NCBI GenBank assembly: GCA_902464595.1
Contig: CABQJX010000096.1
Coordinates: forward strand, 1 to 10,671
From: an uncultured Lachnoclostridium sp.
GTDB taxonomy: Bacteria; Bacillota; Clostridia; Lachnospirales; Lachnospiraceae
Reading direction: 5' to 3'
Length of the DNA stretch: 10,671 nt
Below are positions 6,112 to 10,671 of this stretch, in pieces. The stretch's first letter is position 1, and the number at the start of each line of letters is the position of its first letter. A model generated the notes under the pieces. The model searched no databases, was not told where the DNA came from, and worked only from the letters and a program-made list of their open reading frames with translations. The translations under genes were made by a program, and so were the position numbers.

Positions 6112-6132
6112 GCCTGTCTCGGACAGGCTTTT
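6112..6132 (+). other. Hairpin at the 5' end of the prs transcript
   Basis: GCCTGTC (6112-6118) and GACAGGC (6122-6128) form a perfect 7-base-pair stem with a three-base TCG loop, followed by only four T. It could be a weak terminator for the upstream replication operon, an attenuator, or a 5' stabilising hairpin, because it lies just after the predicted prs start. Confidence 0.6.
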
Positions 6133-6156
6133 GGAAAAAACAGGAGGAAGAAAACC

Positions 6157-7329
6157 ATGTTGTACGAGGAAAAGATTATTGAAACCATTCCCGTTGGCCC
6201 CCTGGGGCTGATTCCTTTAAAGAGCTGTATGGAGTTAGGCAAAAAGGTAGATGCCTATCTGGTAGACTGGAGGAGAGAGCGGGAGAGCGAGCATAAATCC
6301 ACCATAGCTTTTTCAGGCTATCAGAGAGACAGCTATATCATCAATGCAGCTACTCCCAGATTTGGTTCCGGCGAGGGAAAAGGCCTTGTGACTGAGTCTG
6401 TGAGAGGCGACGATCTGTATATTATGGTAGATGTATGCAATTACAGCCTGACCTACTCTCTTTTTGGAATGACGAATCATATGTCTCCGGACGATCATTT
6501 CCAGGATCTGAAGCGGGTGATCGCAGCTGCAGCGGGAAAGGCTCATAGGATCAATGTGATCATGCCATTTTTATATGAAAGCCGTCAGCACAAGCGCTCT
6601 GGCCGGGAGTCTCTGGACTGTGCCCTGGCTTTAAAGGAACTGGTAAATATGGGTGTGGAAAATATCATTACGTTTGATGCCCATGATCCAAGGGTTCAGA
6701 ATGCGATCCCTCTCCACGGATTTGAGACGGTACAGCCAATTTACCAGTTCTTAAAGTATCTTTTGAAGAATGAAAAGGATCTCCGGATTGACAGTGACCA
6801 TATGATGGTGATCAGCCCTGATGAAGGGGGAACTGGCAGAGCCGTATATTTTGCTAATATGATGGGACTTGATATGGGTATGTTCTATAAACGCCGTGAT
6901 TATACCAGGATCGTGGACGGAAGAAATCCGATTGTGGCCCATGAATTTTTGGGATCCAGCGTGGAAGGTAAGGATGTTCTGATCATTGATGATATGATCT
7001 CCTCCGGAGAGAGTGTTCTGGACGTAGCGAAGGAGTTAAAGCGCAGAAAGGCAGGTAAGGTCTTTGTATGTGCTACTTTTGGACTCTTTACAAGCGGTCT
7101 CAGCAAATTTGATGAGTACTACGAAAAGGGTATCATTGACAGGATCCTGACTACAAACCTTGTATATCAGACGCCGGATCTTCTTCAGCGTCCGTATTAT
7201 ATTAATGTGGATATGAGCAAATACATTGCCCTTATCATTGACAACCTGAATCATGATGCTTCCCTCAGCGATCTGCTGACTCCTACCAAGCGGATCAATA
7301 AGCTGTTAAATCAATATCGCAGCTTATAG
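6157..7329 (+). CDS. prs: Ribose-phosphate pyrophosphokinase (PRPP synthetase), long divergent form
   Basis: The enzyme transfers pyrophosphate from ATP to ribose 5-phosphate to give PRPP, the precursor of nucleotides, histidine, tryptophan and NAD. It has 390 residues, against about 315 for the canonical enzyme. Recognisable blocks are ESVRGDDLYIM (80-90), RQHKRSGRESLDCALA (143-158) at the ATP-binding flexible loop, the catalytic-loop equivalent DAHDPRVQ (175-182) with H176, the pyrophosphate loop SPDEGGTGRA (220-229) and the PRPP-binding loop DVLIIDDMISSGES (273-286). Canonical enzymes have TGxT where this one has SGES. Extra length lies mainly at the N-terminus (about 45 residues before AFSGYQRDSY) and the C-terminus. 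ATG at 6157 follows CAGGAGGAAG with suitable spacing. It has its own promoter and is followed after 30 bases by a membrane acyltransferase gene. Activity as PRPP synthetase is likely from the retained motifs, but a diverged role cannot be excluded. Confidence 0.9.
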   Translation: MLYEEKIIETIPVGPLGLIPLKSCMELGKKVDAYLVDWRRERESEHKSTIAFSGYQRDSYIINAATPRFGSGEGKGLVTESVRGDDLYIMVDVCNYSLTYSLFGMTNHMSPDDHFQDLKRVIAAAAGKAHRINVIMPFLYESRQHKRSGRESLDCALALKELVNMGVENIITFDAHDPRVQNAIPLHGFETVQPIYQFLKYLLKNEKDLRIDSDHMMVISPDEGGTGRAVYFANMMGLDMGMFYKRRDYTRIVDGRNPIVAHEFLGSSVEGKDVLIIDDMISSGESVLDVAKELKRRKAGKVFVCATFGLFTSGLSKFDEYYEKGIIDRILTTNLVYQTPDLLQRPYYINVDMSKYIALIIDNLNHDASLSDLLTPTKRINKLLNQYRSL

Positions 7330-7359
7330 GAACGGAGCTGAACTGCGAAAGGAAAGCAG

Positions 7360-8409
7360 ATGGCGGAAAAACGGTTTCGGAGCAGGGTATACTGGCTTAC
7401 CTTCCTGTTCAGCCTGTTAGTTATATGGGCTCATTCCTTTAACGCAGAGCTGTTTTTAGGAAGGTCGCCCCAGGCGGCCCTGGCAGACAGGATAGAGAGG
7501 ATACTGGGAGAAAACCTGGGACAGATTGCTGTCCCTGGTTTTTTCATGGTGTCCTCTTATCTGTTTTATAGGAATTTTTCATGGGAAAAACTTCTGCCAA
7601 AATGGAGATCCCGGTGTAAAAGCCTTCTTATTCCTTATGTTCTATGGAATTTCCTATATTATGCGGCTTATATCCTGATCACCAGGCTTCCTGGCATCAG
7701 CCTGGTGGCAGGGCGGCAGCCGGTTCCCTGGAGCTGGGAATCCCTTATAGATGCAGTGTTTTTTTATACGTATAATCCAGTGTTCTGGTATTTATTCCAA
7801 TTGATCCTTCTGGTAGCAATGGCTCCCCTCATCTATTGTGTGATGAGATGGACCGTCGGGGGAGGCGGGAATCTGCTTTTTCTTGCTTTCTGCCTGTGGA
7901 AGGGATATTCCTTTCCCCTTGTCAATCTGGATGCGCTGTTTTATACTTGTTTTGCAGCCTGGTTCAGTCTTCACAGAGAGAGTTGGGCCAGAAAAATAGA
8001 AGAACCGTGGGAAAATCGGAGGATCAGTATTGCAGTCTTCTGTTTTTGCTTGTCCTTAGGCGTTCTCCTGTATCTGAAGCTTCCGGGAGCCCCTTTATGG
8101 CTCAATCCTCTGGGAACCGTTCTTGTGCGCTTATGGGGTGTCAGCCTTACTGCCTTTTGTGTGAAGAACTTTCCCTTTCCTGAGGCCAAGGAAGTGATGA
8201 AGCATAATTTTTTTCTGTATGCCATTCATTTTGCTTTTGTGCGTCTGATCAACAAAGCTGCTGCCTTTTTTCTGCCCCCAAGCCTTTTTCTGGCTCTGGT
8301 ATTATTTCTTTCTATGCCTTTTTTTATGGTCATCATCAGCGAGGTCATAGGAAGGGGGATGAGGCGGTTTGTTCCAGGGCTCTGCCGCGTGTTGTGCGGC
8401 GGCCGGTAG
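7360..8409 (+). CDS. Membrane acyltransferase of the acyltransferase-3 family
   Basis: A 349-residue polytopic membrane protein with about ten hydrophobic segments, resembling the acyltransferase-3 (OafA/WecH-like) family that moves acetyl or other acyl groups onto sugars or other surface molecules. The family histidine is likely H25 in VIWAHSFN at the end of the first helix. Other family-like elements are PGFFMVSSYLFYRN (59-72), the basic loop and LIPYVLWN (90-97), FWYLFQLIL (142-150), and a late SxxxY/H-like helix HNFFLYAIHFAFVRL (282-296). ATG at 7360 has AAAGGAAA 5-12 bases upstream. The gene begins 30 bases after prs with no terminator between, so they are probably co-transcribed; a bidirectional terminator follows at 8473. 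The substrate is unknown: there are no glycan genes next to it in the window. Confidence 0.82.
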   Translation: MAEKRFRSRVYWLTFLFSLLVIWAHSFNAELFLGRSPQAALADRIERILGENLGQIAVPGFFMVSSYLFYRNFSWEKLLPKWRSRCKSLLIPYVLWNFLYYAAYILITRLPGISLVAGRQPVPWSWESLIDAVFFYTYNPVFWYLFQLILLVAMAPLIYCVMRWTVGGGGNLLFLAFCLWKGYSFPLVNLDALFYTCFAAWFSLHRESWARKIEEPWENRRISIAVFCFCLSLGVLLYLKLPGAPLWLNPLGTVLVRLWGVSLTAFCVKNFPFPEAKEVMKHNFFLYAIHFAFVRLINKAAAFFLPPSLFLALVLFLSMPFFMVIISEVIGRGMRRFVPGLCRVLCGGR

Positions 8410-8472
8410 GAGAAAGGAAAATTCTTTTTCCTGTCTGGATTTTCCCATGGCTGAACCGGTACAAAAATGCGG

Positions 8473-8499
8473 AAAAGCAAGAAATCATTCTTGCTTTTT
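8473..8499. terminator. Bidirectional intrinsic terminator
   Basis: AAAAGCAAGAA (8473-8483) and TTCTTGCTTTT (8488-8498) form a perfect 11-base-pair stem with a four-base loop. A T run follows on the + strand and the A-rich left arm provides one on the - strand. It closes the prs-acyltransferase unit. Confidence 0.88.
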
Positions 8500-8700
8500 G
8501 GTTCCTTTTGTGCTATTCTGAGTTTACTTCCGCAGCAGTTCTGCTGCGCCGTACAGGGCGGTTCTGCCCAGATCCCACACGTATTTTATTTACATTTTTT
8601 CCCAAATATGTAACGGTTCAGCTGTATCTCCATGATTGAATGGGATTATATAAACGAAAGGATTGTTGGAGCGTTCAAACAGCAGGAAATGGAAAGGAAT
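8500..8700. other. Gene-free stretch with two adjacent hairpins
   Basis: No gene is supported between the acyltransferase and recA. Two inverted repeats stand out: CGCAGCAG (8531-8538) with CTGCTGCG (8541-8548) around TT, and GGGC (8556-8559) with GCCC (8566-8569). Both contain the shared core GTTCTGC. Neither has a T run. The rest (8570-8700) is AT-rich with no structure I can name. An 81-codon frame across 8394-8639 begins inside the acyltransferase gene, lacks a ribosome binding site and runs through the terminator, so it is not called. Confidence 0.45.
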
Positions 8701-8706
8701 TAGAGG

Positions 8707-8735
8707 TTGACATTTTGCAGAAAGTGTAATATGAT
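8707..8735 (+). promoter_or_regulatory. recA promoter
   Basis: A perfect TTGACA (8707-8712), the optimal 17-base spacer and TATGAT (8730-8735). This is a strong sigma-A promoter with a start near 8742, just in front of the LexA operator. Confidence 0.92.
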
Positions 8736-8746
8736 GTAACTAAGTT

Positions 8747-8760
8747 AGAACATTTGTTCG
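8747..8760. promoter_or_regulatory. LexA (SOS) operator of recA
   Basis: AGAACATTTGTTCG fits the Gram-positive LexA box CGAAC-N4-GTTCG with the perfect inverted core GAAC/GTTC (8748-8751 and 8756-8759). It starts about five bases downstream of the predicted transcription start, so LexA binding would block initiation or escape until DNA damage activates RecA. Confidence 0.88.
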
Positions 8761-8781
8761 TTTTAGGCATAGGAGGATACG

Positions 8782-9945
8782 ATGGCCAAAGAAGAAAAGA
8801 GTAATGTGATCAATCGCGATATGAATCGGGAAGAAAAATTAAAAGCCCTGGATGCGGCGCTGACTCAGATCGAGAAGGCATATGGAAAGGGCTCTGTGAT
8901 GAAGCTGGGAGATTCCAGCGCGAATATGAATATTGAGACGGTTCCAACAGGTTCTCTCAGCCTTGATATTGCGCTGGGACTTGGGGGGGTTCCTAAGGGG
9001 AGGATTGTGGAGATTTACGGCCCAGAGTCTTCCGGTAAGACTACCGTTGCCCTTCATATGGTAGCGGAGGTGCAAAAGAGAGGCGGGATCGCAGGGTTTA
9101 TCGATGCGGAGCATGCCCTGGATCCTGTCTATGCGAAGAATATTGGAGTTGATATTGACAATCTGTATATTTCCCAGCCGGATAATGGAGAGCAGGGATT
9201 AGAGATTGCTGAAACGATGGTGCGTTCCGGCGCTGTAGATATTGTGATCGTAGACTCTGTGGCGGCTCTTGTCCCTAAGGCGGAGATTGATGGGGAGATG
9301 GGGGATTCCCATGTAGGACTTCAGGCCCGGCTGATGTCCCAGGCTCTGAGAAAGCTTACTGCCGTTATCAGTAAGTCCAACTGTATCGTCATCTTTATCA
9401 ATCAGCTGCGCGAGAAGGTGGGCGTGATGTTTGGAAATCCAGAGACGACTACTGGAGGGCGCGCACTGAAATTTTATTCATCCGTCCGTATGGATGTGCG
9501 CAGGATCGAGACGCTCAAGCAGGGCGGAGATGTGGTTGGAAACCGCGTCCGCGTGAAGGTAGTGAAGAATAAGATCGCGCCGCCTTTCAGGGAGGCAGAA
9601 TTTGATATTATGTTTGGAAAAGGGATCTCCAAAGAGGGAGATATTCTGGATCTGGCAGTAAAGGAAAATATCGTGGAGAAGAGCGGCGCTTGGTTTGCAT
9701 ATGGCGGTGTAAAGATCGGACAGGGCCGTGAGAATGCGAAGACCTATTTAAGTGAGCATCCGGAAGTATGCGCGGAAGTGGAAGCTAAAGTAAGGGAAAA
9801 GTATGAACAGAAAGCAGCTGAGAAGGACAAGGATCCAGCCCGCTTAAAGGATGAAAAGCCGGCGGAAAGCCTGGAGGAGCCGGAAAAGCTGGAAGAGGCT
9901 GAGATCCTGGATCGTGCTGAGGATCTGTCCTCTGATCTGTCATGA
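8782..9945 (+). CDS. recA: Recombinase RecA
   Basis: RecA forms ATP-dependent filaments on single-stranded DNA, catalyses strand exchange and triggers LexA self-cleavage. The protein has 387 residues, longer than the usual 340-355. The core is intact: Walker A GPESSGKT (80-87), catalytic glutamate E110 in DAEHALDP, Walker B IVIVDS (154-159), loop L1 around EIDGEMGDSHVGLQAR (168-183), loop L2 from INQLREKVGVMFGNPETTT (206-224) and the signature ALKFYSSVR (228-236). The extra length is a short N-terminal extension of about 14 residues and a C-terminal tail from about 345 that is rich in Lys, then Glu and Asp. AGGAGG at 8771-8776, five bases before ATG 8782, sets the start. Expression is under a strong promoter with a LexA operator. 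The stop codon overlaps the recX start. Confidence 0.99.
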   Translation: MAKEEKSNVINRDMNREEKLKALDAALTQIEKAYGKGSVMKLGDSSANMNIETVPTGSLSLDIALGLGGVPKGRIVEIYGPESSGKTTVALHMVAEVQKRGGIAGFIDAEHALDPVYAKNIGVDIDNLYISQPDNGEQGLEIAETMVRSGAVDIVIVDSVAALVPKAEIDGEMGDSHVGLQARLMSQALRKLTAVISKSNCIVIFINQLREKVGVMFGNPETTTGGRALKFYSSVRMDVRRIETLKQGGDVVGNRVRVKVVKNKIAPPFREAEFDIMFGKGISKEGDILDLAVKENIVEKSGAWFAYGGVKIGQGRENAKTYLSEHPEVCAEVEAKVREKYEQKAAEKDKDPARLKDEKPAESLEEPEKLEEAEILDRAEDLSSDLS

Positions 9946-10544
9946 TGATCCAGGGTATCGTTTCCGTGGACAAAAGAAAGTGCAAAGTCTTCCTGGAGGA
10001 AGGCTTTGCCTTTCTTTTATATAAGAGCGAGGCGGAACGATACGGTATAAAAGAGGGGGAGGAACTGTCTGATCCTGTTTACAGGAAGCTTGTGGAGGAA
10101 GTGTTAAAGCCCAGGGCAAAGGAGTATGCCCTATATCTTTTGGGAAGCTTTGGCCGGACAAGTAAGGAGATGGAGGGAAAGCTGCAAAAAGCAGGGTATC
10201 CCCCGGAAGTATGCGGTTTTGTGATGAAGTTTCTGGAAGAATACCGTTTACTGGATGACAGGGCCTATGCCTCCAGCTATGTGCGGACTTATGGAAGGAA
10301 AAAGAGCAAAAGGCAGCTGATCTATGAACTGCAGCAAAAGGGGATCTCTTCCCAGATCGTGGGGGAAGCTCTTTTGGAAGAACCTATTAACGAAGAAGAA
10401 TGCGTCAGGGAAGCGCTTTGCAAGCGGCTGAAAGGGAGAACAGAGATCTCGTATGAGGAGAGAAACCGATTGGGGGCGTGGCTTGGGAGAAAAGGGTATT
10501 CTTTTGATGTGATCAAACGGGTTTTCAGGGAGTTTTGTGACTGA
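9942..10544 (+). CDS. recX: Regulatory protein RecX
   Basis: RecX binds the RecA filament and modulates its growth and activity. The 200-residue chain is basic and helical, with the three-helix repeats of the family. Recognisable parts are AKEYALYLLGSFGRTSKEMEGKL (about 59-81), the central LLDDRAYASSYVRTYGRKKSKRQLIYELQQKGIS (about 103-136) with the family's DD-x-x-[YF]-A block, and a C-terminal RKGYSFDVIKRVF (183-195). The start ATG at 9942 overlaps the recA stop in an ATGA arrangement; a second ATG follows at 9945. There is no good separate ribosome binding site, so translation is probably coupled to recA and the gene shares the LexA-controlled promoter. It lacks an obvious terminator downstream. 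The length is normal for Firmicutes, although Bacillus RecX is longer. Confidence 0.95.
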   Translation: MMIQGIVSVDKRKCKVFLEEGFAFLLYKSEAERYGIKEGEELSDPVYRKLVEEVLKPRAKEYALYLLGSFGRTSKEMEGKLQKAGYPPEVCGFVMKFLEEYRLLDDRAYASSYVRTYGRKKSKRQLIYELQQKGISSQIVGEALLEEPINEEECVREALCKRLKGRTEISYEERNRLGAWLGRKGYSFDVIKRVFREFCD

Positions 10545-10637
10545 TCTTTTATGGGGGAGGTATGGCGCAAAGAGCTGAAATACAAAGATCTATTTGTCTA
10601 TATTGTCTGTGTACATGGGAAAATAAGGGGAAGATAC

Positions 10638-10666
10638 TTGACATAATTCTGAAAAAAGTATAAAAT
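10638..10666 (+). promoter_or_regulatory. Promoter for a gene beyond the window
   Basis: TTGACA (10638-10643), a 17-base spacer and TAAAAT (10661-10666), near the right edge. The 90 bases before it (10545-10637) hold no supported gene and no clear terminator, only a weak 5-base-pair hairpin at 10582-10597. In many clostridia the gene after recX is rny (RNase Y), but that gene is not visible here. Confidence 0.6.
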
Positions 10667-10671
10667 TAATA

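Noticed and set aside
8394..8639. 81-codon + strand frame between the acyltransferase and recA
   Set aside because: It starts inside the acyltransferase gene without a ribosome binding site, runs through a perfect terminator, and its product resembles nothing I recognise.
10551..10663. Two overlapping frames of about 31 and 33 codons after recX
   Set aside because: The one at 10562 has its ribosome binding site only one base from the ATG and the one at 10551 has none; both run into the promoter of the next gene.

Overview
The window looks like chromosomal DNA of an anaerobic Firmicute, most likely Lachnospiraceae or a related clostridium. This rests on moderate GC content, strong purine-rich ribosome binding sites, sigma-A promoters that often have an extended TGn -10, T-box and preQ1-type leaders, a DnaD-domain protein next to a DnaI-type helicase loader, and a recA-recX pair with a Gram-positive LexA box. 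The family placement is inference. All nine supported genes lie on the + strand. They form several short transcription units, each with its own promoter, leader or terminator.

Layout: (1) 1-496 has no gene. It opens with a short direct repeat that may be the edge of an insertion sequence, then a promoter and a full T-box leader with a readable stem I, antiterminator and terminator. (2) 497-1438 encodes a bile acid:sodium symporter (BASS) family carrier controlled by that T-box; the specifier reads best as AUC (Ile). (3) 1443-2089 is a strong promoter, a structured leader resembling a preQ1 riboswitch, and queT, the substrate-binding component of an ECF transporter for a queuosine precursor. 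A strong terminator follows at 2181-2214. (4) 2331-3716 is murC, a peptidoglycan precursor ligase, with its own promoter. (5) 3717-3976 is an intergenic region carrying two head-to-tail arrays of DnaA-box-like 9-mers. One overlaps the murC terminator stem and the other lies just upstream of the replication genes. (6) 3977-6075 is a DnaD-domain primosome protein followed by a DnaI/DnaC-type AAA+ helicase loader. (7) 6072-8409 is a promoter, a divergent long PRPP synthetase and a membrane acyltransferase, closed by a bidirectional terminator. (8) 8410-8781 is a gene-free stretch with two hairpins, then the recA promoter and LexA operator. (9) 8782-10544 is recA overlapping recX. (10) The last 127 bases hold no convincing gene but end in a good promoter for a gene beyond the window.

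The main biological themes are RNA-level control of two uptake genes (an aminoacyl-tRNA sensor and a probable preQ1 sensor) and a probable DnaA feedback link to helicase-loading genes. The rest is mostly core metabolism and DNA repair. No CRISPR array, defence island, phage module or clearly unprecedented multi-gene system is visible. The most novel-looking items are the T-box/BASS pairing, the leader of queT with two complementary loops, and the zero-spaced DnaA-box arrays.
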